Shown here in pieces: positions 19,423 to 28,568 of a DNA stretch of 64,000 bases. Below the pieces are notes generated by a model. It made no database searches, was not told where the DNA came from, and saw only the letters and a list, made by a program, of their open reading frames with translations. Every line of letters starts with the position of its first letter. Within the stretch, counting starts at the first letter, position 1. The stretch spans positions 298,879 through 362,878 of the forward strand of contig NZ_JAAOEN010000004.1 of assembly GCF_011320225.1 (NCBI RefSeq), read 5' to 3'. Source of the stretch: Phytoactinopolyspora limicola (lineage in GTDB: Bacteria > Actinomycetota > Actinomycetes > Jiangellales > Jiangellaceae). The translations under genes and the position numbers were made by a program.

Positions 19423-19602
19423 GCCGCACTCCTTCTCTGCCATCAGCCGCGTGGGCGACCGGCGGATCCCCGAAGGAGCCAAAGCTAGCGGCGTAGGGAG
19501 GGGCCAGCCTCAGCAGGTATCTACGACGTCGAGCCCGCCGCTTTGGCAGGCTGTGACCAGCCGAAACCTGCTCGCAACCGGCCGGCCCGGCGCGAAACAC
19601 CG

Positions 19603-19660
19603 CGGTGATCGTTGCCGCTTTCGTGTCGCTATAGCGACACGAAAGCGGCAACGATCACCG
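19603..19660. repeat. Perfect 58-bp palindrome with CGCTATAGCG centre
   Basis: Two 29-base arms meet at 19631/19632 with no mismatch; the arm core is TGATCGTTGCCGCTTTCGTG. It lies 31 bases after the MarR gene and upstream of the permease gene. The inner sequence (ATGTCGC/TATAG-like) is shared with the inner hairpin at 47.25 kb. Confidence 0.92.
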
Positions 19661-19690
19661 GGGAGAGGGGCGGGTGAGAAAGGCCGCCGT

Positions 19691-20185
19691 TTAGACGGCC
19701 TGCCTGGGCGTCGCCGCCGCACGGTGCGCGGTCAGCTCCGCCCCCAAGGCGGCGTTGAGCTGAGCGAGTAGTTCACTGAGCCGATCGACGTCCGCGGCTG
19801 GCCAGGTGTCCAAGGCCGCGTTGAGCCATTGCCCGTGAACGGTGCGCAACCGCAACACCCGGCGCCGGCCCTCGTCGGTGATGCGGATCATGCGGGCGCG
19901 TTTGTCTTTCGGGTCGACCACCCGCTCCACCAGGCCCAACGACTCCAGCCGGGCAACCTGTCGGCTCACCGTCGACTTGTCGAGACCGAACAGGTACGCG
20001 AGGTCGCCGGCCCGGACGTCACCCACGTCGAGAAACGCACCCAGGAGGGCATAGATCGACGCTTCGAGCCCGTCGTCCGCCTCGCGGGTCAGCACGGCGG
20101 ACATCCGGCGCAGCCGCCGCATCAGCGTCACCAGCTGCGTCTCCAAGCTCTCATGGGCGAGCTGGCGCTCCGCCGGCGCTGTCAC
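19691..20185 (-). CDS. MarR-family transcriptional regulator
   Basis: 164 residues with the MarR winged helix at about 50-120: VRAGDLAYLFGLDKSTVSRQVARLESLGLVERVVDPKDKRARMIRIT shows helix, recognition helix and the D-x-R wing, and dimerisation helices lie at both ends. The ligand is unknown. The GTG start overlaps the truB stop by 4 bases, so it is co-expressed with the tRNA modification gene, an unusual partner. A regulated target could be the NCS2 permease gene downstream on the same strand, or its own operon; no operator is obvious. The gene is followed by a perfect palindrome. Confidence 0.92.
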   Translation of the reverse strand: MTAPAERQLAHESLETQLVTLMRRLRRMSAVLTREADDGLEASIYALLGAFLDVGDVRAGDLAYLFGLDKSTVSRQVARLESLGLVERVVDPKDKRARMIRITDEGRRRVLRLRTVHGQWLNAALDTWPAADVDRLSELLAQLNAALGAELTAHRAAATPRQAV

Positions 20186-21075
20186 CGTGCCTCCGCGGCC
20201 GAGACGAAGACGGCGAGATACTTGGCGCGCGGCCCACGATCCTCAACCAGGGCGAGCAGAGCGCCGTCCGGCCCGAACACCGCCACCGGACCTGGCCCCA
20301 CCCCGGTGCGCGGCAACGGCGCCCCGTGCACCACCTGGCGGGCCGACACCTCATCGACGTCCACCCGAGGAAACGCCACCGCCGCGGCGACATCCAGCGG
20401 GGTCAGCTCGAACTTCTCCTCCAGCCGGGCCAGCGTCCGGGCGTGATCCAAGCCGTACGGGCCAACCCGCACCCGACGCAGTGCGGTGAGATGGCCCCCC
20501 ACCCCCAGCGCGGCGCCCACATCACGAGCCAACGCCCGGATATACGTGCCGGACGAACAGTCGACGACGACATCAACGTCCAAAAAGGCACCAGAGCGTC
20601 GAAACGCCGTCGCCTCGAAGCGGCTGACCGTCACCTCACGGGCCTTCAGCTCGACTTCTTGGCCGGAACGCACCCGATGGTAGGACCGCACACCGTCGAT
20701 TTTGATCGCCGACACCGCACTCGGCACCTGCCGGATGGTGCCGGTCAGGACACTCACCTCGGCGTGGACGGCTGCCTCGTCGATCTCCGAGGCGTCGGCG
20801 CCGTTGGTGACCTCACCTTCGGCATCGTCGGTGACGGTACTAGCGCCCAACCGGATGGTGGCCTCGTACGACTTCTCGGTCAAGGCCAAGTGTCCAAGCA
20901 AACGCGTCGCCCGGCCCACACCGATGACCAGCACGCCGGTAGCCATCGGATCGAGCGTGCCGGCATGGCCGACCCGGCGGGTTCCGGCTAGCCGGCGCAC
21001 CCGCCCTACCACGCCGTGGGAGGTAATCCCCGCCGGCTTGTCGGCGATCACCAGCCCGTCGCTGTGCTCCGACAT
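20182..21075 (-). CDS. truB: tRNA pseudouridine(55) synthase
   Basis: About 297 residues. It forms pseudouridine 55 in the T loop of tRNAs. Seen: the N-terminal VIADKPAGITSHGVV, the catalytic-aspartate motif RVGHAGTLDPMATGVL (Asp about 44), the YEATIRLG strand and a SGTYIRALARDVG motif in the second half of the fold. The C-terminal part is a PUA-like extension. I chose the ATG at 21075; an upstream GGAGG lies about 12 bases away, so an earlier start cannot be excluded. Downstream of rbfA, as in most actinobacteria, and overlapping MarR by 4 bases. Confidence 0.96.
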   Translation of the reverse strand: MSEHSDGLVIADKPAGITSHGVVGRVRRLAGTRRVGHAGTLDPMATGVLVIGVGRATRLLGHLALTEKSYEATIRLGASTVTDDAEGEVTNGADASEIDEAAVHAEVSVLTGTIRQVPSAVSAIKIDGVRSYHRVRSGQEVELKAREVTVSRFEATAFRRSGAFLDVDVVVDCSSGTYIRALARDVGAALGVGGHLTALRRVRVGPYGLDHARTLARLEEKFELTPLDVAAAVAFPRVDVDEVSARQVVHGAPLPRTGVGPGPVAVFGPDGALLALVEDRGPRAKYLAVFVSAAEAR

Positions 21076-21141
21076 CGATTCCCGTCGCCTCCTCGTGCCG
21101 CTCCACCCACCAGAGCTCACCGGACACCCACGAAGATGGGC

Positions 21142-21645
21142 CTACGCCCGGGCCCCGTCGTCGCCATCGCCGACACCGTCCTCATCGTCGGTCTCGTCGT
21201 CGCGATCGTCAGCCTCGTCTTCGTCGTCATCCGCCGCCCGGTACGGATCCGGGTCGCCGGCGTACTCCGCCGCGGCCGCCGCCTGAGCGACCTCGGCATC
21301 AGACTCGCGCGCGGTACGCAGGAGATCTTCGATGTGCGCGGCGTTCTCCGGCACGGCGTCGGCGACGAAGTCGATCGTAGGTGTGAAGCGGACACCGGTT
21401 TGCCGACCAACTTCGGACCGCACCAGGCCCTTGACCCGCTCCAGCGCTACCGCCGTGGATTTACGTTCGACGTCGTCACCGTAGACGGTGTAAAAGACAG
21501 TCGCCTCCCGTAGGTCGCCAGTGATCCGCGCGTCGGTCACGGTGACGAAACCCAACCGCGGGTCTTTCACCCGGCGTTCGAGTGTCTCCGCGGCGATCTC
21601 GCGGATCCGGTCGGCCAGCTTGCGTGCACGTCCCGGGTCAGCCAT
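21142..21645 (-). CDS. rbfA: 30S ribosome-binding factor A
   Basis: 167 residues. The first ~120 form the KH-like RbfA fold (ADRIREIAAETLERRVKDPRLGFVTVTDARITGDL, then VGRQTGVRFTPTIDF). It assists late 16S rRNA maturation and cold adaptation. The last ~40 residues are a run of Asp and Glu, common in actinobacterial RbfA and probably disordered. The ATG at 21645 has GGAGGA just upstream. It sits in the conserved rimP-nusA-infB-rbfA-truB block. Confidence 0.96.
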   Translation of the reverse strand: MADPGRARKLADRIREIAAETLERRVKDPRLGFVTVTDARITGDLREATVFYTVYGDDVERKSTAVALERVKGLVRSEVGRQTGVRFTPTIDFVADAVPENAAHIEDLLRTARESDAEVAQAAAAAEYAGDPDPYRAADDDEDEADDRDDETDDEDGVGDGDDGARA

Positions 21646-21666
21646 CTCGTCCTCCTCATGTCCTTG

Positions 21667-22119
21667 TCAGGACTCCCCTTGATGGTCGGCCTGGCCACCG
21701 TCACCGTCGTCGACGAACTCGTGTGGACCGGACGTCGGAGGCGGCCACGGCCCTTCGGCCCGTCCGACACTATCTCCGGGCCGCATGGACGCCGGCAACC
21801 GCATCCGGTCCGGCAGCGCCAGGGAATCGTCGTCGTCGGAACGCAACAGTTGCCGGGCGGCGAGCAGTTCTATCTCCGGGCGCCCGGCAACCAGCCGCTC
21901 GACGTTGTCCAGCACGGCGCGGCAATGGGCGGCGTCGGATGCCACCACCGCCACACCAAGCTCCGCCCGCCGGTGCAGATCCAGATGGCCGACTTCGGCT
22001 ACGGCAACCTCATACCGACGCCTGATCTCGGCGATGATCGGGCGGACCACGGCCCGCTTCTGCTTCAGCGACCGCACGTCACCGAGCAGCAGGTCCACGC
22101 TCAAAGTACCGATGAACAC
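21667..22119 (-). CDS. DUF503 (YlxP-like) protein
   Basis: About 150 residues. The first ~95 match DUF503 (FIGTLSVDLLLGDVRSLKQKRAVVRPII, then the VAEVGHLDLHRRAELGVAVVASD strand pair). The remainder is a divergent acidic tail. Always found between infB and rbfA, its B. subtilis relative YlxP has been tied to ribosome or RNA metabolism without a firm mechanism. The GTG at 22119 gives the standard FIGTL start, with GGAGACA about 6-10 bases upstream. Confidence 0.9.
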   Translation of the reverse strand: MFIGTLSVDLLLGDVRSLKQKRAVVRPIIAEIRRRYEVAVAEVGHLDLHRRAELGVAVVASDAAHCRAVLDNVERLVAGRPEIELLAARQLLRSDDDDSLALPDRMRLPASMRPGDSVGRAEGPWPPPTSGPHEFVDDGDGGQADHQGES

Positions 22120-22183
22120 TCGAGGGTGTCTCCTCGTGTCCGGGTGGCCCGGCCCGGCTGTCCGGGCCGGGCCACCCACATCC

Positions 22184-25100
22184 TCAACTGCGCGGCTTCT
22201 CCTTCATCTCGAAGGTCTCGATGACGTCGCCAACCTGAATGTCGTTGTACGAGCCCAAGCTGATACCGCACTCGAACCCTTCGCGGACCTCGGTCACGTC
22301 GTCCTTGACCCGCCGCAGGGAGTCGATGGCGACCTTCTCGGCTACCACCACGCCGTCCCGTACGAGCCGAGCCGAGGCATTGCGCCGCATGACGCCGCTG
22401 GTGACCATACAGCCGGCGATGTTGCCGATCCGGGACGACCGGAAGATGTCCCGGATCTCCGCCGTGCCGAGCTTGACTTCCTCGTACTCCGGCTTCAGGA
22501 GGCCCTTCAGCGCCGCCTCGATCTCCTCGATGGCCGAGTAGATCACCGAGTAGAAGCGGACGTCCACACCTTCGCGGTCGGCGAGGTCCTCGACCGTCCG
22601 GTTTTGCGGCCGGACGTTGAAGCCGATGATGATGCCCTCGTCGATCGACGCGAGGTTGACGTCGTTGGCGGTGATCGCGCCAACGCCGCGATGGATGATC
22701 CGCAGGTTGACCTCCTCGCCCACGTCGATCTTCGCCAGCGCGTCCTCCAACGCCTCGACCGAACCCGACACGTCACCCTTGAGGATGAGGTTGAGCGTCT
22801 GGACCTTGCTCTCGGCCAGGAAGCTCTCAAGCGTGACCCGCTTGCGGGCCCTGGCCAACGCGGCGTTGCGCTCCATCGCCTCACGTTTCTCGGCGATCTG
22901 GCGCGCGGTGCGATCGTCATCGGCGACGAGGAACTTGTCACCAGCTCCCGGCACCGCCGTCAGGCCGAGCACCAGCACCGGACGCGACGGCCCGGCCTCC
23001 TCGACCGGCTGGCCGTACTCGTCCAGCATGGCGCGCACCCGGCCGTAGGACTGACCGGTGACGATGGCGTCACCGGGCCGCAAGGTGCCACGCTGCACCA
23101 GGACGGTGGCCACCGGGCCACGCCCCTTGTCCAGGTGCCCTTCGATCGCCACACCACGGGCGGCCATCTCGGGGTTCGCCTGGAGTTCGAGCGCGGCGTC
23201 GGCGGTCAGCAAGACAGCCTCGAGCAGTTTGTCGATCCCCTGTCGCTTTAGTGCGGAGATGTTGACAAACATGGTTTCGCCGCCGTATTCCTCGGCGATG
23301 AGGTTGTACTCGGTCAGCTGCTGCCGGATCTTGTCCGGGTTGGCGCCTTCTTTGTCGACCTTGTTGACCGCCACGACGATCGGCACCCCCGCCGCCTGGG
23401 CGTGGTTGAGCGCCTCAATGGTCTGAGGCATCACGCCGTCGTCGGCAGCCACCACCAGGATGGCGATGTCGGTCACCTGCGCACCGCGGGCCCGCATGGC
23501 GGTGAACGCCTCGTGCCCCGGGGTGTCGATGAAGGTGATCGCCCGGTGCACATCGTCGTGCTCCACATGTGCCTGGTAGGCACCGATGTGCTGGGTGATG
23601 CCACCGGACTCGCCACTGACGACGTTCGCGTTGCGGATAGCGTCGAGCAGCTTCGTCTTTCCGTGGTCGACGTGACCCATCACGGTGACAACCGGTGGTC
23701 GGGGCGCGAGAGCGTCGTTGTTGCCTTCGTCGGCGAAGTCGATGTCGAACGACTCGAGCAGCTCGCGGTCCTCGTCCTCCGGCGACACCAGCTGGACGTC
23801 GAAGCCCAGCTCACCGCCGATGAGCTGGAAGGTGTCCTCGTCCACCGATTGGGTGGCCGTGACCATCTCACCGAGGCCGAACAGCACCTGTACGAGCTGC
23901 GCGGGGTCGACGTCGATGCGCTCGGCGAAGTCAGCCAGCGACGCACCACGCGGAAGCCGGATGACCTGCCCATTGCCGCGCGGCAGGCGGACACCACCGA
24001 TGGTGGGCGCCTGCATGTTGTCGAGTTCCTGACGCTTCTGGCGCTTGCTCTTACGGCTCCTGGCCGGCTTACCGCCTGGACGGCCGAACGCGCCGGCCGT
24101 ACCACCACGGCCACGTCCGCCGCCGCCGGGACGACCACCGGGGCCACCGAAGCCACCACCGGGACGACCGCCACCACCGGGGCCACCGAAGCCGCCACCG
24201 GGACGACCACCGCCGCCACCGCCACCGCCGGGACGACCACCGCCGCCACCGCCGCCACCGGGACGACCACCGCCGCCACCGCCGCCACCGGGACGACCAC
24301 CGCCGCCACCGCCACCGCCGGGACGACCGCCACCGCCACCGCCGCCACCGCCACCGGGGCGAGACGGACGGGTCGGCATCATGCCCGGGTTAGGACGCGG
24401 GCCACCGGCACCGGCGCCGGAACCTGGCCGTGGGCCACCCGGGCCACCACCGTCACGACGGCCACCTGGGCGTTGCTGCATTCCAGTGGATCCGCCGGAG
24501 CTGAAGGGGTTGTTACCCGGCCGCGGACCGCCCGACGACCGCGGCCCTCCTTGACGTCCCATGCCGGTGCTCTCTCCACCGAATGGGTTGTTGCCCGGAC
24601 GGGGACCACCGGAACGCGAGGCCGGCCCAGGCTTCGGCGCGGAACCGCCACCCGGACTTTGCCGGCCGGCGCTGGAACCGGAGCCCGGTTTGCCCGCCGG
24701 ACCAGCCGGCTTGCTCTTGGGGCGGTCAGTGCTAGCCGGCGGGTTCGGCCGCGGACCAGGCCTTGGCCCCTGGGCAGGGGCCGGAGCCGGAGCCGGAGTC
24801 GGAGTCGGAGCCGGCGCCGGGCGTGGGCCCGGCTTCGGAGCGCCAGGCTCGGCGCCCGTGGCGGGCGGAGCCGGCGTGGTTGGTGTGGTTGGTGCACTTG
24901 GCGCGGCCGCCGACGGAGCGGCAGGCTGCGCGGGGGGTGGGGTGGGCGTTGCCTCGACCTTCGGGGAAGACTCGTTTGCCTTCCTGGCCGGGCCGCCCGG
25001 CCCCGGCTTCGCCGGCTTGGCGGTCTTCGCCGCCGTAGATTGGCTGGTGAACGATTCCCTCAGCTTGCGCACAACCGGCGCCTCGACCGTGGAGGACGCC

Positions 25101-25198
25101 GACTTGACGTACTCACCGAGGTCGCTCAGCTTGCCGAGGACGTCCTTACTCGAAACACCGAGCTCCTTGGCAAGCTCGTGTACCCGGACCTTTGCCAC
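22184..25198 (-). CDS. infB: Translation initiation factor IF-2
   Basis: About 1004 residues, long like other actinobacterial IF-2. It recruits fMet-tRNA to the 30S subunit and promotes subunit joining with GTP. Order seen: N-terminal IF2_N domain ([19 protein letters not shown]); a long Pro/Ala/Gly disordered stretch; a second IF2_N domain near residue 400; the GTPase with [19 protein letters not shown] and NKVD; then domains II-IV with [11 protein letters not shown] and RIGNIAGC. The GTG at 25198 has GGAGA 4-7 bases before it. A 33-base tandem repeat at about 24200-24350 encodes blocks of Gly-rich GGGGGGRPG. Confidence 0.98.
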   Translation of the reverse strand: MAKVRVHELAKELGVSSKDVLGKLSDLGEYVKSASSTVEAPVVRKLRESFTSQSTAAKTAKPAKPGPGGPARKANESSPKVEATPTPPPAQPAAPSAAAPSAPTTPTTPAPPATGAEPGAPKPGPRPAPAPTPTPAPAPAPAQGPRPGPRPNPPASTDRPKSKPAGPAGKPGSGSSAGRQSPGGGSAPKPGPASRSGGPRPGNNPFGGESTGMGRQGGPRSSGGPRPGNNPFSSGGSTGMQQRPGGRRDGGGPGGPRPGSGAGAGGPRPNPGMMPTRPSRPGGGGGGGGGGRPGGGGGGGGRPGGGGGGGGRPGGGGGGGGRPGGGGGGGGRPGGGFGGPGGGGRPGGGFGGPGGRPGGGGRGRGGTAGAFGRPGGKPARSRKSKRQKRQELDNMQAPTIGGVRLPRGNGQVIRLPRGASLADFAERIDVDPAQLVQVLFGLGEMVTATQSVDEDTFQLIGGELGFDVQLVSPEDEDRELLESFDIDFADEGNNDALAPRPPVVTVMGHVDHGKTKLLDAIRNANVVSGESGGITQHIGAYQAHVEHDDVHRAITFIDTPGHEAFTAMRARGAQVTDIAILVVAADDGVMPQTIEALNHAQAAGVPIVVAVNKVDKEGANPDKIRQQLTEYNLIAEEYGGETMFVNISALKRQGIDKLLEAVLLTADAALELQANPEMAARGVAIEGHLDKGRGPVATVLVQRGTLRPGDAIVTGQSYGRVRAMLDEYGQPVEEAGPSRPVLVLGLTAVPGAGDKFLVADDDRTARQIAEKREAMERNAALARARKRVTLESFLAESKVQTLNLILKGDVSGSVEALEDALAKIDVGEEVNLRIIHRGVGAITANDVNLASIDEGIIIGFNVRPQNRTVEDLADREGVDVRFYSVIYSAIEEIEAALKGLLKPEYEEVKLGTAEIRDIFRSSRIGNIAGCMVTSGVMRRNASARLVRDGVVVAEKVAIDSLRRVKDDVTEVREGFECGISLGSYNDIQVGDVIETFEMKEKPRS
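24200..24350 (-). repeat. In-frame 33-bp tandem repeat inside infB
   Basis: Four to five near-identical copies encoding [15 protein letters not shown] blocks in the disordered N-terminal region of IF-2. It keeps frame and so changes only linker length. It is a likely site of slippage and of strain variation. Confidence 0.85.
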
Positions 25199-25357
25199 TG
25201 CTCTCCTTCTCGGTCCGGGCACCAGGCTCGAACCGGCTAGCTGGGGTGCGTGCTCATCGTTGCGTGCTCATCGAACGCTCGTGAGAGTCACGTCGTGTCT
25301 CCTTCTTCCTGGCCACATGGCCGTTCGGCTGGTGTGCCAACCGGCCACTCGAGCCGC

Positions 25358-25654
25358 TCAGGCTCTCGCTGCTGCTTCGAGCCACCGCCGCACCACACTA
25401 GCGTCTAGTGGTCCGCGCTGGCGAAACGCCCGCGCGAATGCTCGACGCCGTGTCGCGGTATCGAGGCACCCCGGGCGTGGATGAATGTACGCACCCCGCC
25501 CCGGGAGCCGACCTTCGGGGTCCGGCACCAGCCCCGGGGTGGGACCGGAGCCGTCGACGACGACTCTTAGCAGTTCTTGCTTTTCCGCCCGGTCACGGCA
25601 ACCCACACACGTTCGAATGGGTGCGCGCGCAGCCGCACGGTCTTCCGACACCAT
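25358..25654 (-). CDS. rnpM: YlxR/RnpM-family RNA-binding protein
   Basis: 98 residues with the DUF448 pattern RTCVGCRDRAEKQELLRVVV, then GRLPGRGAYIHPRPGCL and a terminal helical stretch. YlxR proteins bind RNA; in Firmicutes the protein (RnpM) interacts with RNase P. Always encoded between nusA and infB. The ATG at 25654 is the only good start, with GGAGAC upstream. The gap to infB is 159 bases with no gene. Confidence 0.92.
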   Translation of the reverse strand: MVSEDRAAARAPIRTCVGCRDRAEKQELLRVVVDGSGPTPGLVPDPEGRLPGRGAYIHPRPGCLDTATRRRAFARAFRQRGPLDASVVRRWLEAAARA

Positions 25655-25818
25655 AGTTTACCGTCTCCTCCGGCCGGCGTCCGAAACCGCGGCGCCGGGT
25701 CATTTCCGCCGCCGGGCTCGTGGCATCCGGCGTGGAAGAGACCGCGGCACCGCGGTGAGCTGGTCTTGGGTACTCGGAACCGAGCGATCAGGGCCGCCGA
25801 TGGGCGGCGAAGCCCTGG

Positions 25819-26820
25819 TCAGTGGCCCGGCTGCACCGCCGCGACCGACCCCTCCGGCTGGGTGTCCGGGCGGATATCGATGCGCCATCCGGTTAATCTC
25901 GCCGCCAGTCGAGCGTTCTGCCCCTCGCGGCCGATGGCCAGAGATAGCTGGAAGTCCGGCACGATGACCCGGGCCGCCTTCGCGGACGGGTCGACGATCT
26001 CCACGCTCTGCACCCGGGCGGGCGATAGTGCGTGTGCGACGAGTTCCGCGGGGTCGTCCGACCAGTCGACGATGTCGATCTTCTCCCCATTCAGCTCCGT
26101 CATGACCGCACGGACCCGTGCACCCATCGGCCCGATACACGCCCCCTTGGCGTTCACCCCAGGCACGGTGGACTGCACCGCGATCTTGGTCCGGTGCCCG
26201 GCCTCCCGCGCGATGGCGGAGATCTCGACGGTACCGTCGGCGATCTCCGGGACTTCCAAGGCGAACAGCTTCTTCACGAGGTTGGGATGGCTTCGCGAGA
26301 GTGTGATGACCGGACCGCGCATTCCCTTGCGCACCTGCACCACGTAGCACCTGATCCGGCTACCGTGCTCGTACCGCTCACCCGGTACCTGTTCGGCAGC
26401 CGGTAGCGTCGCCTCCAACCGGCCAAGATCCACCTGGACCGTCCGAGGGTCGCCACCCTGCTGAATGGTGCCCGAGACGATGTCGCCCTCTTTGTCGAGA
26501 TATTCGCCGTAGGTGATCTCATCTTCGGCGTCCCGGAAGCGCTGGAGGATCTCCTGCTTGGCAGTAGTGGCGGCGATCCGGCCGAAGCCGGCCGGGGTGT
26601 CGTCCCATTCCCGTACCACGGTGCCATCGTCGTCGACGTCCTGCGCCCACACGGTCACGTGGCCAGTCTTGCGGTCGAGAACGACACGTGCCTGCGGCTG
26701 AGCCGACTCCTCGCGTTGATACGCGAGCAGGAGCGCACGCTCGATGGCCTCTACCACCCGGTCAAACGGAATATCCTTCTCCCGTTCAAGGGCGCGAAGC
26801 AGAGCCAGATCAATGTCCAC
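25819..26820 (-). CDS. nusA: Transcription termination/antitermination factor NusA
   Basis: 333 residues, typical for actinobacteria, which lack the C-terminal acidic repeats of E. coli NusA. Order seen: N-terminal RNAP-binding domain ([25 protein letters not shown]), an S1 domain (about 105-180), then two KH domains ([21 protein letters not shown] and [21 protein letters not shown]). It modulates pausing and termination. The GTG at 26820 lies 8 bases after the rimP stop, so the two are translated together. About 160 bases follow to the ylxR start. Confidence 0.96.
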   Translation of the reverse strand: MDIDLALLRALEREKDIPFDRVVEAIERALLLAYQREESAQPQARVVLDRKTGHVTVWAQDVDDDGTVVREWDDTPAGFGRIAATTAKQEILQRFRDAEDEITYGEYLDKEGDIVSGTIQQGGDPRTVQVDLGRLEATLPAAEQVPGERYEHGSRIRCYVVQVRKGMRGPVITLSRSHPNLVKKLFALEVPEIADGTVEISAIAREAGHRTKIAVQSTVPGVNAKGACIGPMGARVRAVMTELNGEKIDIVDWSDDPAELVAHALSPARVQSVEIVDPSAKAARVIVPDFQLSLAIGREGQNARLAARLTGWRIDIRPDTQPEGSVAAVQPGH

Positions 26821-26827
26821 GTCAAGC

Positions 26828-27310
26828 TCACCCCGTTCCGGCGTCGCCGTCTGCGACGCGGTTGAACTCGACCTGCACGCGGGCCTTCGTCACTTCAAGG
26901 TACACGATTTCCCGCAGGTGACCGTCGATTTCGAGCTGTGCGGAGGTGTCCGCCGCCGACACAACTCTCCCGGTGACTCGTTCGCCGTCGACGAGGTCGA
27001 CCCGGACCAGCCGACCGGTGGCTCGCGACCAGTGCCGAGGAAGGGTGAGCGGACGTGACACCCCTGGTGAGCTGACTTCCAGAGTGTAGGGCAACTCCCC
27101 CATGGCGTCGGCATCGTCCAAGGCTCGCGAAATACTCCTGGACACATCGGCACAGCGGTCGAGGTCTACCCCACCGTCGGCGTCCACCACGATCTGTACT
27201 CGGCTGCGCCGACCCGCCTGGGTCACGTTCAGCTCTTCCAGATCGAGACCTTCGTCCTCGACAACCGGCCCGACGATCTTGCGCAGGAGGTCATGATCTG
27301 CCGGACTCAC
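26828..27310 (-). CDS. rimP: Ribosome maturation factor RimP
   Basis: 160 residues. It helps 30S subunit assembly. The N-terminal domain has [27 protein letters not shown], followed by [18 protein letters not shown], the best conserved RimP motif, and a C-terminal SH3-like barrel ([36 protein letters not shown]). The GTG at 27310 has AGAGGAGG 4-8 bases upstream. It is the first gene of the nusA-infB operon. Promoter and leader would lie in the 166 bases before the divergent ferritin-like gene. Confidence 0.95.
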   Translation of the reverse strand: MSPADHDLLRKIVGPVVEDEGLDLEELNVTQAGRRSRVQIVVDADGGVDLDRCADVSRSISRALDDADAMGELPYTLEVSSPGVSRPLTLPRHWSRATGRLVRVDLVDGERVTGRVVSAADTSAQLEIDGHLREIVYLEVTKARVQVEFNRVADGDAGTG

Positions 27311-27476
27311 ACGTAGCCTCCTCTGTCGAGTTGTCCGGCGACCCTCGGCCGGTCATGGGGACCACCTTAGCGGACCCCTAGCCTCCGGCGTGGACGCAGC
27401 GCCGACGACGGCCGTGGCGCACATCGCACGTGAGGCCTCGTACCAAGACACCACACCTGGCAGGTACGGTGACCCG

Positions 27477-28046
27477 GTGAACGACACGCTCGACGTGCGG
27501 CGGCGCCGGCTTCTGGTCGCCGCCTTCGGCCTACCGGTCTTCGGCGTGGTAGTCGCTGGCTGCACCACGCCGCGCCAAGCAAAGCAGCCGGCTCCCCAAC
27601 CCGCACCCGACGCGGACGCTCGAGTGCGGTGGCGGGCCGCCCGAGCCGAAGAGTCACTACTCATCCGACATGCCGCCACGGTGGAGCGGCATCCGGAGCT
27701 CGACGACGTCCTGAGTCCCCTGACCGCCCACCACCGCCAGCACCTCGTCGCCCTGCTCGGCGAGGGGCCCCTGCCACGACTGGCCACACTCCAGCTCACC
27801 AGCCCCTCCGACACCGGTGCGGCCGAGACCGAGGGTTCTCTCGTGGTCGACCTGGATGCGGTCGAGATACCGAATATCCCGGACAAGGCCGACGACGCGC
27901 TCGGTGCACTCCGCGACGCGGAGATCGACACCGCCGACACCCACACCGATGGGTGTCTACATGCCGCCGGCCCCCGGCTGGCCACCCTGCTCGCCTCGAT
28001 CGCGGCTGCCGAAGCCGCCCACCACGTCGTCCTGGAGACGTCATGA
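27477..28046 (+). CDS. Predicted lipoprotein with ferritin-like (DUF4439-type) domain
   Basis: About 189 residues. The N-terminus RRRRLLVAAFGLPVFGVVVAGC has a basic stretch, a hydrophobic core and a lipobox ending in cysteine 26 or so, so the protein should be anchored on the outside of the membrane, possibly by Tat. The mature part contains helices with SLLIRHAATVERHPELDDVLSPLTAHHRQHLVALLG and a final AAAEAAHHVVLE, a four-helix pattern of the ferritin-like family without clear metal ligands. Function unknown. The GTG at 27477 is the best start. Its stop overlaps the next gene (ATGA), which encodes a second ferritin-like protein. Confidence 0.75.
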   Translation: MNDTLDVRRRRLLVAAFGLPVFGVVVAGCTTPRQAKQPAPQPAPDADARVRWRAARAEESLLIRHAATVERHPELDDVLSPLTAHHRQHLVALLGEGPLPRLATLQLTSPSDTGAAETEGSLVVDLDAVEIPNIPDKADDALGALRDAEIDTADTHTDGCLHAAGPRLATLLASIAAAEAAHHVVLETS

Positions 28047-28510
28047 GCACACCCGCACCTGCCACGACCGAGGTCGACGCGATACAGGCGGCGCTCGCCG
28101 GGGAACATGCTTGTGTTTACGGCTATGGTGTGGTCGGCTCACACCTCAGCGGAGACGCGCAGGCAACCGCCCGGCGTGCTCTGGGCGCGCACGAAGACCG
28201 CCGCGCTGAACTCCGCGAACACCTGTTGGCGATGGGCGCGGTACCCGAGGCGGCCGAGCCTGCCTACTCGCTGCCGTTCCCCGTCACTGACGCCGCCTCG
28301 GCCCGAGAGTTGGCCGGCCTGCTCGAACAACGACTGGCCGCGCCGTACGCCGACCTCGTCGGCGCCGCCACTGACACCACACTCCGCGGGCTGGCCGCCG
28401 AGGCACTGCGCGCGGCCGCCATGCGGGCGGTGCGGTGGGGCGTCGACCCTACGCCCCTTCCGGGCTTGGACGACCGGATCGAGCCCCACCCCCCACCCCC
28501 CTCCCCCTGA
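28043..28510 (+). CDS. Ferritin-like DUF4439 protein
   Basis: About 155 residues of alpha-helical protein with no signal. IQAALAGEHACVYGYGVVGSHLSG matches the start of DUF4439 ferritin-like proteins, followed by RRALGAHEDRRAELREHLLAMGAVP and two more helices. A GEHxxxYxY pattern and a HEDRR motif carry Glu/His residues that could bind metal. The ATG overlaps the stop of the lipoprotein gene, so the pair is co-translated and may act together. The C-terminus becomes a run of prolines, and the stop TGA is the first half of a palindromic TGATCA. Confidence 0.8.
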   Translation: MSTPAPATTEVDAIQAALAGEHACVYGYGVVGSHLSGDAQATARRALGAHEDRRAELREHLLAMGAVPEAAEPAYSLPFPVTDAASARELAGLLEQRLAAPYADLVGAATDTTLRGLAAEALRAAAMRAVRWGVDPTPLPGLDDRIEPHPPPPSP

Positions 28511-28568
28511 TCATGGGCTTTTGACTCCCGGATCCGGTAGTCAAAAGCCAATGATCATGGGGAGGGGC
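28497..28568. repeat. Imperfect 72-bp palindrome, GGCTTTTGACTACC family
   Basis: Arms of about 36 bases around 28532/28533 (GGATCC centre) with three mismatches. It holds the stop codons of two convergent genes: TGA of the DUF4439 gene at 28508-28510 and, in the opposite arm, TGA of the EamA gene (28557-28555 on the minus strand). It belongs to the same family as 11557 and 52165. Confidence 0.9.

Noticed and set aside
23402..25240. 612-residue frame antisense to infB, rich in Thr-Ala-Gly
   Set aside because: It mirrors the Gly/Pro-rich repeat region of IF-2 and has no features of its own.
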